From positions 1-36,909 of the forward strand of contig JAJYQN010000091.1 in assembly GCA_021794595.1 (NCBI GenBank): DNA of 36,909 bases. Reading direction: 5' to 3'. The notes under the pieces are model-generated. The model saw only the letters and a program-made list of their open reading frames with translations, ran no database searches and was not told where the DNA came from. The DNA is from Pseudomonadota bacterium. Its GTDB lineage: Bacteria > Pseudomonadota > Gammaproteobacteria > Acidiferrobacterales > Acidiferrobacteraceae. The position numbers were made by a program, and so were the translations under genes. Below, piece by piece: positions 24,948 to 33,938 of the stretch (position 1 is the stretch's first letter; each line of letters starts with the position of its first letter).

Positions 24948-27013
24948 GCGACGCCGTACAGAAATCCGAACGCAAGGCCGAGGCCTACCATACCGAAGCG
25001 AGCGGCCTTGTCGGGCGCGCGCTCATGGACGCCTTCAGGAAATTCAGCCCTCGGGTCCAAGTTCGCAACCCCGTGATGTTTATCGTCTGGCTGTCCATGT
25101 TCGTCACCTTGGCGCTCACTTTTCAGCCGGCACTGTTCGGTAAGACCTCGGTGAGCGCCGCCTACAACGGTTTGGTGACGGCCATTCTCTTTTTCACCGT
25201 GTGGTTTGCCAATTTCGCCGAAGCCCTGGCCGAGGGTCGCGGCAAGGCTCAGGCCGATGCGCTGCGGCAGACAAAAACCGATGTCATGGCTAGACGGATA
25301 GGGCCGGACGGCACTTTCCAGACGGTGCCGGCGGGCGCCTTGCGCAAGGGTGACCGCGTACGCGTCGAGCGTGGCGACATTATTCCGACCGATGGCGAAA
25401 TACTGGAAGGTATCGCCTCGGTGGACGAATCGGCCATAACGGGCGAGTCGGCGCCGGTCTTGAAAGAGCCGGGCACTGATATGTTTTCCACGCTCACGGG
25501 CGGAACCCGGATCTTGTCGGACTGGCTGGTCTTTAAGGTCTCGGCCGATCCCGGCCACACCTTCCTTGATCGCATGATCCATTTGGTCGAAGGCGCCAAG
25601 CGGCAGAAGACCCCGAATGAGATCGCGCTCACCGTGCTACTGGCGGTGTTGAGTCTGATTTTCGTGATCGTAGTGGCCACGCTCAAGCCGCTGGCGGCGT
25701 TTCTGCACATCAATCTCGATGTGGCGACCTTGATTGCCCTGCTCGTTGCGCTGATGCCGACTACGATAGGTGCGCTCTTGTCGGCCATAGGGATAGCCGG
25801 GATTGATCGGGCCACTCGCTTTAATGTGCTGGCGATGTCGGGGCGGGCGGTAGAGGCCGCAGGCGACGTGCAGACTTTGATTCTCGATAAGACTGGGACG
25901 ATCACCATGGGGAACCGGCAGGCGACAGAGTTTGTCCCGCTGCCCGGCCATAGCGAGAGCGACGTCGCGGCGGCGGCCTTGTTGGCCTCGTGGTATGACA
26001 CGACCCCGGAGGGTCGTTCGATCGTGGCCTTGGCCGTGTCCAAGGGCGCCAAACACGATGCCGCCTGGGATCAGGCCCAGGGTGTCGATTTCACCGCCGA
26101 GACGCGTATGAGCGGCACGAATCTGGCCGATGGCCGCAAGGCGCGAAAAGGGGCGGTGGCCGCGGTAGCGCGCTACGTGCAAGAGGGGTTTAAGGGCGTT
26201 ATTCCGCCGCAACTCAAGGAGGCCGGGGAATTGGTCGCGCGCAAGGGTGCGACACCTTTGGCGCTTGCGGTCGACGGCGATCTCGTGGGGGTGATCGGTC
26301 TTTCCGATGTCTTAAAAGCTGGCATGCGTGAGCGCTTCGCCCACATGCGCAGCCTCGGTATCAAGACGGTGATGGTAACTGGCGACAACCCCATCACGGC
26401 GCGCGTCATAGCCGAGCAGGCAGGCGTCGACGACTTTGTCGCCGAAGCGAAGCCTGAAGACAAGATCCGGGTGATCCGCGCCGAACAAGCGCGTGGGCGC
26501 CTCGTGGCTATGACCGGAGACGGGACGAACGATGCGCCGGCCTTGGCCCAGGCCGACGTGGGACTTGCGATGCATTCGGGAACCGTACCGGCGAAGGAAG
26601 CGGCCAATATGATCGATCTCGATTCTGATCCGACCAAGCTGATCGACGTGGTCGCCATAGGTAAGCAGCTGCTCATTACTCGCGGCGCGCTTACGACCTT
26701 TTCGATAGCCAATGACGTCGCCAAGTATTTTGCCATGCTTCCGGCGATGTTTATGTTGGCCTTACCCGGAGTGGCGACCCTCAATGTCATGCATCTGGCG
26801 ACACCCGAGAGCGCGGTCCTCTCAGCGCTGATTTTTAACGCCATCATTATTCCGATTTTGATTCCGCTCGCCTTGCGTGGGGTGCGTTTCCAGCCCACGA
26901 GCGCGAACCGTATGTTGGCGCGTAACGTCCTTATTTATGGTCTCGGCGGTCTGATTGTGCCCTTTATCGGTATCAAGGCGATTGATCTCATCTTGAGCCC
27001 GTTCTTGCATTAG
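24944..27013 (+). CDS. kdpB: KdpB, P-type ATPase subunit of the Kdp pump
   Basis: P-type ATPase (class IA), 689 residues, close to the E. coli length. The phosphorylation site is [13 protein letters not shown] (Asp), the actuator domain motif is [11 protein letters not shown], the nucleotide-domain stretch is [13 protein letters not shown], and the hinge is [18 protein letters not shown]. The membrane helices are around residues 40-80, 215-290 and 585-685. The start at 24944 overlaps the KdpA stop. An ATG farther upstream would fall inside kdpA and is not used. Confidence 0.97.
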   Translation: MSDAVQKSERKAEAYHTEASGLVGRALMDAFRKFSPRVQVRNPVMFIVWLSMFVTLALTFQPALFGKTSVSAAYNGLVTAILFFTVWFANFAEALAEGRGKAQADALRQTKTDVMARRIGPDGTFQTVPAGALRKGDRVRVERGDIIPTDGEILEGIASVDESAITGESAPVLKEPGTDMFSTLTGGTRILSDWLVFKVSADPGHTFLDRMIHLVEGAKRQKTPNEIALTVLLAVLSLIFVIVVATLKPLAAFLHINLDVATLIALLVALMPTTIGALLSAIGIAGIDRATRFNVLAMSGRAVEAAGDVQTLILDKTGTITMGNRQATEFVPLPGHSESDVAAAALLASWYDTTPEGRSIVALAVSKGAKHDAAWDQAQGVDFTAETRMSGTNLADGRKARKGAVAAVARYVQEGFKGVIPPQLKEAGELVARKGATPLALAVDGDLVGVIGLSDVLKAGMRERFAHMRSLGIKTVMVTGDNPITARVIAEQAGVDDFVAEAKPEDKIRVIRAEQARGRLVAMTGDGTNDAPALAQADVGLAMHSGTVPAKEAANMIDLDSDPTKLIDVVAIGKQLLITRGALTTFSIANDVAKYFAMLPAMFMLALPGVATLNVMHLATPESAVLSALIFNAIIIPILIPLALRGVRFQPTSANRMLARNVLIYGLGGLIVPFIGIKAIDLILSPFLH

Positions 27014-27023
27014 GAGAGGCCCC

Positions 27024-27599
27024 ATGCGGCAATATCTTGGCAGTGCGGTACGTTTTACGGTTCTCACGTGGTTGTTCTTTGGGCTCGGCTATCCCTTGCT
27101 CGAGGTGGGGATCAATCAGGCCTTGTTCCCTGGGCCTGCCAACGGCAGCCTTGTGCGTCTTCATGGTCGGGTGGTGGGGTCCCGGCTGATCGAGCAGCGG
27201 TTTACGGGCGCGACGTGGTTCCATGGCCGCCCCTCGGCGGTCCATGACGACCCGCGTTCGTCCGGGGGCTCAAACCTCGGACCGTTGAGCCCCAAACTCT
27301 TTCGTCATTTGTTGGCCCGCCGCCAGCGGCTCGAGCGCCGACATCCAAGCCTTGTCGGTAAGCGTTTACCAGCGGATATGATTACCAGCTCCGGCTCAGG
27401 GCTCGACCCCGATATCAGTCCGGCCACCGCCTATCTCCAGGCGCCCTGGGTGGCACGAGCCCGCGGAATCCCGGTGGCCATCGTGCGCCGTCTGGTGGCG
27501 CGCCATATACGAGGTCCGTGGCTTGGTCTTTTCGGTAACGCCCGCGTGAACGTGCTCATGCTCAATCTGGCCTTGCAGAACGCCGAACATGGCCGCTAG
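27024..27599 (+). CDS. kdpC: KdpC, accessory subunit of the Kdp pump
   Basis: Single-span periplasm-facing subunit of 191 residues that helps assemble KdpFABC and aids K+ affinity. TM1 is at the N-terminus (VLTWLFFGLGYPLLEVGINQ). Family landmarks are GSRLIEQRFTGATWFHGRPS, the LPADMITSSGSGLDPDISPA stretch with the conserved SGSGLDP, and the C-terminal NVLMLNLAL. AGGAGAGG lies six bases before the start, and the gene is ten bases from kdpB. Confidence 0.97.
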   Translation: MRQYLGSAVRFTVLTWLFFGLGYPLLEVGINQALFPGPANGSLVRLHGRVVGSRLIEQRFTGATWFHGRPSAVHDDPRSSGGSNLGPLSPKLFRHLLARRQRLERRHPSLVGKRLPADMITSSGSGLDPDISPATAYLQAPWVARARGIPVAIVRRLVARHIRGPWLGLFGNARVNVLMLNLALQNAEHGR

Positions 27600-27600
27600 G

Positions 27601-27639
27601 GCCCCTTATGCTACGATGAGGGGCTAGAAGCCCTATAAT
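27601..27639 (+). other. Two mutually exclusive hairpins and a TATAAT between kdpC and kdpD
   Basis: GCCCCTTAT (27601-27609) can pair with ATGAGGGGC (27616-27624) with one G-U; alternatively GGGCT (27621-27625) pairs with AGCCC (27629-27633). The two share bases. Directly after lies a perfect TATAAT (27634-27639), with no good -35. This may be a secondary promoter for the sensory genes, or an RNA-processing or attenuation element. The evidence is sequence shape only. Confidence 0.35.
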
Positions 27640-27677
27640 CAGGGATTGGGGAAGGCCTCGGACCGCATGCGGATACG

Positions 27678-28844
27678 ATGAGCGAAGTAGAGAATAGAGC
27701 GTCCACGGAAGAAGATATTCTGAGGACCCTGAAGGAGCGCGCCGCCGGGCGCCTCAAAATCTATATCGGGTCTGCGGCGGGGGTCGGCAAGACTTACCAG
27801 ATGCTGCTTGAGGCCCAGCGGCTGCGTAGCGAGGGTGTCGATGTGGTGCTGGGTTATATCGAGACCCACGGTCGGGCCGAGACTATGGCCCAAATCGGGG
27901 ATCTGGAAAGGGTAGCCTTACGCGAGGTTCGCTACCAGGATCGGGTCTTCGAAGAGATGAATTTGCCGGCCATCCTTGCCCGCCGGCCCGAAGTGGTCAT
28001 TGTCGACGAGCTCGCCCACACCAATATCCCCGGCACCGAGCATCCTAAGCGCTATCAAGACGTCGAAGATATCCTGAAGGCGGGTATCAACGTCATTTCG
28101 GCCGTGAATATCCAGCATATCGAAAGCTTAAACCCGTATGTCGAGCGCCTCACGGGCGTTAAGGTGCGTGAAACCATACCCGATCGCGTGCTGGCGATCG
28201 CAAGCGAGATCATCAATATCGATCTTTCGGTCGAGGATCACCGCGAACGACTGCGGCGTGGCAAGATTTATCCAACCGAAAAGATCGAAAGCGCGCTGCG
28301 TGGGTTCTTTACCCCGGAGAATCTCGCCGCCATGCGCGAAATGGCGTTGCGCGAGGTCGCAAGCAAGGTCGAGTACCAGACCGAAGAGCAACGGCTGTTG
28401 CGCGAGGCGGGCCCATTGCGCCGGCCGGACCGGGTGGTCGTCTGTTTGGGTCCCGACCACGATGCCAATTTGGCCCTTTTGCGGCGCGGCGCGCGGGTCG
28501 CCGGGCGCCTGAACGCCGACTGGTTTGCGGTGACCGTGGTGCGTCCCGAATTCGCCCCCAGCAAGGCCCTAAGTCCGGTGCGCAAGGAGTTCCTGAAGCT
28601 CGAACGTTTAGCGGAAGATTTGGGTGCCCAGTTCAGGGTTCTCGAGGCCCACAGCGTCTTGGATGCGCTCGTGACTTTCGTTGAGGAACACGGCATCACG
28701 ATGGCCATATTCGGTAAGAACCGCCACGTGGGCTGGCGGCTGCGTATCTTCAAGTGGCTGACGCTGGAATTCCTGAGCCACACGGACGGGGTGGATGTTC
28801 AAATTGTCGATACCGCGGAGCGGGACGCTCAGGCGCGTAATTAG
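27678..28844 (+). CDS. kdpD: Truncated KdpD: sensory KdpD and Usp domains only, no kinase
   Basis: A 388-residue protein matching only the cytoplasmic N-terminal half of KdpD. The KdpD domain (about 15-225) has the Walker A-like loop IGSAAGVGKTYQML and IVDELAHTNIPG; a universal-stress-protein domain follows (about 240-375; VVCLGPDHDANLALLRRG). The four membrane helices, HisKA and ATPase of full KdpD are missing; the ORF ends with a natural stop eight bases before the next gene. Short KdpD proteins are known in Anabaena and Deinococcus. Here it probably binds ATP or c-di-AMP-like ligands and controls the neighbouring kinase, which is inference. The SD is weak. Confidence 0.9.
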   Translation: MSEVENRASTEEDILRTLKERAAGRLKIYIGSAAGVGKTYQMLLEAQRLRSEGVDVVLGYIETHGRAETMAQIGDLERVALREVRYQDRVFEEMNLPAILARRPEVVIVDELAHTNIPGTEHPKRYQDVEDILKAGINVISAVNIQHIESLNPYVERLTGVKVRETIPDRVLAIASEIINIDLSVEDHRERLRRGKIYPTEKIESALRGFFTPENLAAMREMALREVASKVEYQTEEQRLLREAGPLRRPDRVVVCLGPDHDANLALLRRGARVAGRLNADWFAVTVVRPEFAPSKALSPVRKEFLKLERLAEDLGAQFRVLEAHSVLDALVTFVEEHGITMAIFGKNRHVGWRLRIFKWLTLEFLSHTDGVDVQIVDTAERDAQARN

Positions 28845-28852
28845 GATAAGTC

Positions 28853-30658
28853 ATGCTTCGATCACTCAGTAATCGCCTCATTATCGCTATCCTCGCCGTC
28901 GTGCTGCTCCTGGGCATCCTGGGGGCGCTCCTCATTTCTCGGATCAGTCATCTCGGCGAAGTCACGGGCGTCATTTTGCAAACCAACTCGCATGCGATGG
29001 CCGCGATCAGCAAGATGCGCGAGGCCAGCACCGCCTATAGCCTCTCCAACGATCATAAGACCAGGGCACGCTCGATAGCGGTCTTTGCCCGCGCCCTCCA
29101 GCGCTCTGAAGACGAGGCCCGGGCGCCCGATGTCCAACGACTACTTAATCGCCTGGAACGTGACTGGAAGAACGATAAGCACAAGCCCAGCGCCGCGCAT
29201 CTCGCGCGCGTGAAGACCGATTTGCGGGCCCTTAAGGTCGCGAGTCGTCGCGCCATAGCGCATCGCGAGACCCGCGCCATCCACTCCATCAAGGAACTAA
29301 CGATTTTCGCGGCCCTTGGGCTATCGGCCTCTTTGTTGATCGTCTTGATCCTCTCGGTTTGGATGGTGCGGCTCATTTTGCGTCCGATGCGGCAATTGGC
29401 GCGTGGTATCCACGAGTTGGGTCCCGGGGGTGGTCATCGCGAAATTGAGCGTTACGGCTTGTCGGAGTTCGACGATCTGACGCGCGAGTTCAATAGCCTC
29501 CTGCGGCGCCTCGAGAAGCATGAGCGCGGGAACACGGATAAGCTCGTCTATGAAAACGCGAAGATCGACGCCTTGATCAATTCCATAGACGATGGTCTGG
29601 TTCTCCTGGATCGTCAGGGGAAGATCCTGCACGTGAACTTCATGGCCGGCATGCTGCTGCAAACGGAACCGAATGAGCTGCTTGGACGCAACATTAATGA
29701 TTTAAACATTGCGACGCGGTTCTACATCAATCTGCGTAACGCCTTGGTCTCCCTGCGCCGCGAGGATCAGGACGAGCCTCAATATAGCCGCAACGAATTT
29801 TCCTTAACCATTCGCGGTCGTCTGCACTCCTACATCTTAAAGACCGTGCCGTTCCGTGATAAGGGGCGGAGCACGATAGGTCTTATCGTTGTGCTCCAGG
29901 ACGTGACCGAGCTAAGGCACGCCGAACATCAGAGAAGCCAGCTTCTGGCAACCCTCTCGCATGAGCTAAAGACCCCGTTGACGAGCTTGAGCCTCAGTAT
30001 CGGGACGCTGTACGAGACTGCCGCGCAGGAGCATTACCCGCACCAGATTCGCCAGCTGCTGGACGTCGGCAAAGAGGAGGTCGGACGGCTGACTATGCTG
30101 GTCGAGGATCTCTTGGATGTATCCCGCCCAGATGCGACCAGGACCAGTATCGACCTGAAGCGTTTTGAGCTCTGTGAATTCCTGAAGCGGCAGGCGCACT
30201 CATTCCGCCTGCAAGCCGATCTCCAGGATGTTGACCTGATCGTCACCTGCGTACCGGATCTCGTCGTGAACGCCGACCCCGTGAAGCTCGGCTGGGTCTT
30301 TAATAATCTGCTCTCGAACGCCTTGCGCCACACGCCTCCGCATGGCCAGATTACCCTCTCGGCCGCGGCGCTCGGGCCCGATGACGTGGTGGTTGACGTC
30401 GCCGATACAGGTAGGGGTATTCCCCCGCGGGAACTCCCACAGATATTCGAGTGGTTCACCCAGGGCGCCACCGATGCCCAGGGATCGGCAGGCATGGGCC
30501 TTGCGATCGTGCGCGAAATGGTGGAGGCGCACGGCGGCCATATCACGGTCGATTCGAAGGTCAATGAAGGGACGCGGTTTCGTATCACCTTGCCGCGCCA
30601 CCTGACCGATGCGAACCTGCCTTTGCAGCCCGTGGTACCGCTTCCAACGGGTAACTAA
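28853..30658 (+). CDS. Membrane histidine kinase with HAMP and PAS domains (KinB-like)
   Basis: A 601-residue sensor kinase. TM1 (about 8-30, IIAILAVVLLLGILGALLIS) and TM2 (about 150-172) bracket a helical periplasmic sensor of roughly 120 residues. HAMP (172-230), PAS (235-355; ALINSIDDGLVLLDRQGKIL), HisKA with phosphoacceptor His in LLATLSHELKTPLTSL, and HATPase_c with N box NNLLSNALRHTP, G1 DTGRGIP and G2 GSAGMGLAIV follow. This order, a helical-bundle sensor plus HAMP plus PAS, matches Pseudomonas KinB, whose partner AlgB is an NtrC-family regulator; the same pairing occurs here. It is not KdpD-like in its membrane part. It lies eight bases after the truncated kdpD and its stop touches the next start (TAAATG). 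Confidence 0.9.
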   Translation: MLRSLSNRLIIAILAVVLLLGILGALLISRISHLGEVTGVILQTNSHAMAAISKMREASTAYSLSNDHKTRARSIAVFARALQRSEDEARAPDVQRLLNRLERDWKNDKHKPSAAHLARVKTDLRALKVASRRAIAHRETRAIHSIKELTIFAALGLSASLLIVLILSVWMVRLILRPMRQLARGIHELGPGGGHREIERYGLSEFDDLTREFNSLLRRLEKHERGNTDKLVYENAKIDALINSIDDGLVLLDRQGKILHVNFMAGMLLQTEPNELLGRNINDLNIATRFYINLRNALVSLRREDQDEPQYSRNEFSLTIRGRLHSYILKTVPFRDKGRSTIGLIVVLQDVTELRHAEHQRSQLLATLSHELKTPLTSLSLSIGTLYETAAQEHYPHQIRQLLDVGKEEVGRLTMLVEDLLDVSRPDATRTSIDLKRFELCEFLKRQAHSFRLQADLQDVDLIVTCVPDLVVNADPVKLGWVFNNLLSNALRHTPPHGQITLSAAALGPDDVVVDVADTGRGIPPRELPQIFEWFTQGATDAQGSAGMGLAIVREMVEAHGGHITVDSKVNEGTRFRITLPRHLTDANLPLQPVVPLPTGN

Positions 30659-31831
30659 ATGCTGTCCGTTCTCATAGTAGACGATGATCGGAAGATTCGC
30701 CTGACCCTCGAGATATTCTTGGAAAGAAAGGGCTACCGGGTCCGCAGTGTGGCATCGGTCGGGGCGGCGTTGAGCGCCTTGAAGGAATTTCGGGCGGACA
30801 TTGTCCTCTCTGACCTCAAAATGGAGGGTCAAGGGGGTCTCGAACTGTTGGTGGCCATCAAGGCCGAGTATCCGACTCTCCCGGTCATTATCATGACCGC
30901 CTATGCGACCGTGGAAAAGGCGGTCGAGGCGATAAAGCTCGGCGCCACGGATTTTATCGTGAAGCCGTTCGTGCCCGCGGAAATCGAGCAAATTCTGGCG
31001 CGGAATATCCGTATGCAAGGGCTCGAGGCCGAGAACCGGAGTCTGCGCGAGGCCTTGGGCCAGGGCGAGATAGTGACGCGGTCCGAGAGCCTCAAAAGGA
31101 CCTTATCCATGGCGGAACGTTTTGCTCATAGCGAGGCGACCGTGCTGATTTTGGGAGAGAGCGGAACGGGTAAAAGCATGCTGGCGCGACGCATCCATGC
31201 CACTAGCGAGCGCAAGTCCGGCCCGTTCGTCGAGGTCAATTGCGCGAGCCTCTCGCCAACCCTTTTGGAAAGCGAGCTTTTCGGACACTGCAAAGGGGCC
31301 TTTACCGGGGCCATAAAGGATAAGGTCGGGCGTCTGGAGGTGGCCCATGGCGGCACCTTGTTTCTTGACGAAATCAGCGAATTGTCCGCCGAAGGGCAGG
31401 CCAAGATTTTACGGTTCCTTCAGGATAAGAGGTTCGAGCGCGTGGGTGAATTGGACACTCGGGTGGCGGATGCAAGGATTATTGCGGCAACCAACCGCGA
31501 TCTCCAGGATTTCGTAAGTAGGGAGGGGTTTCGGGAGGACCTGTATTATCGTTTGAGTGTCGCCGAGGTGACCATGCCCCCCTTGCGCTCGCGTCCGGAG
31601 GACGTGCCGTTTTTGACCGAGCGGTTCCTGGCGCAGGCGGCGGCCCGCAACGGCCTTTCGTCGATTCCCGTCATCGGAGATGAGGCTAAAGCCTATTTGG
31701 CCCGCTACAATTGGCCCGGCAATGTTCGAGAGCTTCAGAACGTTATCGAACGTTGTGTCATATTAGCGGGCCGCGGGTGCGTGATGGCTGAACACTTACC
31801 CGATCGTCTTTTGACGTACTCCGCGTCCTAG
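30659..31831 (+). CDS. NtrC-family sigma-54 activator lacking a DNA-binding domain
   Basis: A 390-residue response regulator. The receiver (about 1-120) has LIVDDDRKIR, phosphoacceptor Asp in IVLSDLKM and Lys in FIVKPF. The AAA+ domain (about 140-370) has Walker A GESGTGKS, the sigma-54 contact loop GAFTGA, Walker B GTLFLDE and the arginine-finger region FREDLYYRLSV. The protein ends at ERCVILAGRGCVMAEHLPDR then LLTYSAS and stops; the C-terminal Fis-type HTH present in NtrC and AlgB is absent, and the 49 bases to the next gene leave no room for it. FlgR of Helicobacter pylori is a known activator of this kind. This replaces KdpE, which is OmpR-type. It starts directly at the kinase stop. Confidence 0.92.
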   Translation: MLSVLIVDDDRKIRLTLEIFLERKGYRVRSVASVGAALSALKEFRADIVLSDLKMEGQGGLELLVAIKAEYPTLPVIIMTAYATVEKAVEAIKLGATDFIVKPFVPAEIEQILARNIRMQGLEAENRSLREALGQGEIVTRSESLKRTLSMAERFAHSEATVLILGESGTGKSMLARRIHATSERKSGPFVEVNCASLSPTLLESELFGHCKGAFTGAIKDKVGRLEVAHGGTLFLDEISELSAEGQAKILRFLQDKRFERVGELDTRVADARIIAATNRDLQDFVSREGFREDLYYRLSVAEVTMPPLRSRPEDVPFLTERFLAQAAARNGLSSIPVIGDEAKAYLARYNWPGNVRELQNVIERCVILAGRGCVMAEHLPDRLLTYSAS

Positions 31832-31880
31832 TTTCGCCACTAGCCTAGATGAGGGGCAATTCTCCTCAAGGACCCCGGTT

Positions 31881-32717
31881 TTGAAAAAACTATTGCTCGT
31901 GGTGCTTACGGCGAGCGCCATAGGGAACTCGGCTTGCGCGCGCAACCGAGAAATCGTCCATGTTGATAGTGGTGTTTCGATTGCCTATCAGCTCCTCAAT
32001 TTCAATTACGTCGAGCCGAGCGACACCTGTGCCCTGGGTGTTTGTAGCAACGCGACATCCTCCGGGTATTTCGATCGCGAGTCCGGCAACATTAACGGCG
32101 CGCGCCTGAGTGCGTCGCAATTGGATCTCGGGGGCCATCTCTACGGCCGTATCGCCTATGGCCGGGCGCAAGGCTATGTGCAATACCAGGGCTACAGCCA
32201 GGCCGGAACGCCCATCTCCAACGGGGTGTCGGCGGCTAATATGGCGGATTACTCGCTCCGCCTTGGTTCGGCCTTTTCGAGCGGGAGGGTGATGGCAATC
32301 CCGTTTGTGCAGTACGGCCGCCACTTCTGGAACAGGGTGGTGGGGGTTGGTACGTCCACGTCCTACGAGGAGGACTATCAGAACCAGTACATTGGTTTCG
32401 GGGCGCTTTTTCAGGTGGCCATGACCCGGATCTTGGTCGGGAGTCTTTATGCCATGGCCGGCCAGACTCTGAATCCCTCTATCCGGGTCCCGAGCTTGGG
32501 TTTTGCGCAGCCGCTCGGGACGGCGCCGCTCGTGAAGGCCGGGGTCCTTCTCAATCTGCGGCTTTCCCGCATCTTCGGCCTTTACGCCGGGGTTCGCTAT
32601 ACGCGCTTCTCCTACGGCCAAAGCCCACCACAGCAGTCGGGCCCCTACACGGTCATGGAACCTGCGAGCAATACGGTGATGACAAGCTATGAGGGCGGCC
32701 TGCGGCTTTTCTTTTAG
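31881..32717 (+). CDS. Outer-membrane barrel protein downstream of the two-component genes
   Basis: A 278-residue protein starting at TTG (31881), chosen because AAGGA lies eight bases upstream and because the product then begins with a signal peptide MKKLLLVVLTASAIGNSACA. The mature part has the alternating aromatic/glycine pattern of a beta-barrel (YGRIAYGRAQGYVQYQGYS, LRLSRIFGLYAGVRYTRFSY) and ends EGGLRLFF with terminal Phe. Function unknown. It is 49 bases after the regulator gene in the same direction, so it may be in the same operon and perhaps a porin whose level follows the signal. A hairpin TGAGG/CCTCA (31850-31868) lies just upstream and overlaps the ribosome site. Confidence 0.7.
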   Translation: MKKLLLVVLTASAIGNSACARNREIVHVDSGVSIAYQLLNFNYVEPSDTCALGVCSNATSSGYFDRESGNINGARLSASQLDLGGHLYGRIAYGRAQGYVQYQGYSQAGTPISNGVSAANMADYSLRLGSAFSSGRVMAIPFVQYGRHFWNRVVGVGTSTSYEEDYQNQYIGFGALFQVAMTRILVGSLYAMAGQTLNPSIRVPSLGFAQPLGTAPLVKAGVLLNLRLSRIFGLYAGVRYTRFSYGQSPPQQSGPYTVMEPASNTVMTSYEGGLRLFF

Positions 32718-32791
32718 CGGCGGCCGGGGTCCCCTGTGGGTTCGCGGGTGGTGGTACTCGAGAGGCGCAAGGGTGTTATCCTGACACACCT

Positions 32792-33418
32792 ATGAAGCTT
32801 TTTGATGTGTTCCTCACGTTCCTGGTCGTTGTCGACCCAATCGGGCTTGTTCCGATGTTCGGGGCCATAACGGCCGGGGCCAGCGATGAGTATCGGCGGC
32901 GCATGGCGGTCAAGGGGGTGTTTATCGCCGCCCTGGTCCTGCTCTTTTTCGCGGTCATGGGCTTTGCCGTGCTGCGTATACTCGGGATAGGCCTGGGGGC
33001 CTTTCGCATCGCGGGCGGTATTTTGCTGCTCTTGCTCGCGATCGACATGGTGTTTGCGCGGCACTCGGGCCTGCGGTCGACGACCAAGCGCGAGGCTGAG
33101 GAGGCCCGCAGCCGCGATGATATCTCGGTATTCCCGCTCGCGATCCCGCTGATTGCCGGTCCTGGGGCCATGACCACGCTTTTATTGATGTTATCGGCCG
33201 CCCACGGCCGTCCTGCCGCGGTCGGAGAGGTTCTTGGTACACTGGCGGCGGTCTTGGTGATTGCGCTTGGGGTGTTGCTATTGTCGGTCCGAATCCTGGC
33301 CTTTATGGGGGAGACCGGTGCCAACGTGGTCACGCGCCTGCTGGGCGTCCTATTGACGGCTTTGGCTGTGCAGTTCATTTTGACGGGCATACAGATCGGC
33401 CTGTTGCACGGCTCCTGA
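32792..33418 (+). CDS. MarC family integral membrane protein
   Basis: UPF0056/MarC-like protein, 208 residues, with six predicted membrane helices. Family features: FLVVVDPIGLVPMFGAITAG at the N-terminus with the conserved DPIG, and FPLAIPLIAGPGAMTTLLLM in the middle, where the IPLLAGPGA motif is typical. The substrate is unknown; the old link to multiple antibiotic resistance does not hold for MarC itself. The gene follows the outer-membrane protein after 74 bases and precedes the small membrane protein at 33433. Confidence 0.9.
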   Translation: MKLFDVFLTFLVVVDPIGLVPMFGAITAGASDEYRRRMAVKGVFIAALVLLFFAVMGFAVLRILGIGLGAFRIAGGILLLLLAIDMVFARHSGLRSTTKREAEEARSRDDISVFPLAIPLIAGPGAMTTLLLMLSAAHGRPAAVGEVLGTLAAVLVIALGVLLLSVRILAFMGETGANVVTRLLGVLLTALAVQFILTGIQIGLLHGS

Positions 33419-33432
33419 AGGGGAGATGGGTC

Positions 33433-33810
33433 ATGAGCCAAGTCCGGGAATTCGATGGAAATCGGGAACGAGAACTGGTCGTCGTGGCCTACGCCTTGTA
33501 TGCCGTGGGTCTTTTTGGCCTCCTGTTGCCGAGCGTGTTGGCGCTCATTCTCAATTATCAGCGCCGGGATCGCAGTGGACCCTGCTATGGGAGCCACCAC
33601 CGTTGGATGATACGGACGTTCTGGTGGGGTATTTTTTGGGGAGCCCTCGGTCTCGTCTTGTTTTTCGTGCTGGTCGGGTACGCGGTACTCGTAGTCTTGA
33701 GCATATGGTGGGTCTATCGAGTGATTCGTGGCGCGCTCGCATTGGCCGACGAGGAGCCCATGCCGCCTTCGCCGCTCCAGATCACCAATATCACCAACAT
33801 CGGCCTGTAG
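33433..33810 (+). CDS. Small membrane protein, DUF4870-like
   Basis: A 125-residue protein with three hydrophobic stretches (about residues 16-40, 62-88, 90-105) and hydrophilic loops. The pattern YALYAVGLFGLLLPSVLALI, then HHRWMIRTFWWGIFWG and VLSIWWVYRVIRG, resembles the DUF4870/TIGR-type small inner-membrane family, though I cannot place it exactly. GGGGAG precedes the start by about eight bases. It ends about 90 bases before the bidirectional terminator, with which it probably finishes the transcript begun upstream. Confidence 0.65.
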   Translation: MSQVREFDGNRERELVVVAYALYAVGLFGLLLPSVLALILNYQRRDRSGPCYGSHHRWMIRTFWWGIFWGALGLVLFFVLVGYAVLVVLSIWWVYRVIRGALALADEEPMPPSPLQITNITNIGL

Positions 33811-33898
33811 GGCGCGCTGTCTTTAAGCAAGACACGCCCCCTCGGCTGACTCAGGCCATCGGCTTGCGCAGACGGGCTGTCTTCGGGTATCGCTAGCC

Positions 33899-33925
33899 AA
33901 AAAAAGGCCGCAAAGCGGCCTTTTT
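33899..33925. terminator. Bidirectional intrinsic terminator
   Basis: AAAAAGGCCGC (33901-33911) and GCGGCCTTTTT (33915-33925) form a perfect 11-pair stem around an AAA loop. Poly-A at the left and poly-T at the right serve both strands, ending the plus-strand transcript from the left and soxB from the right. Confidence 0.9.
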
Positions 33926-33938
33926 GTCGTTTCGGCTC

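Noticed and set aside
27024-31831. A hidden kdpE or the second half of kdpD
   Set aside because: Searched the three regulator genes and gaps. The kinase has a different membrane part and the regulator has an AAA+ domain, so neither is present in this cluster.
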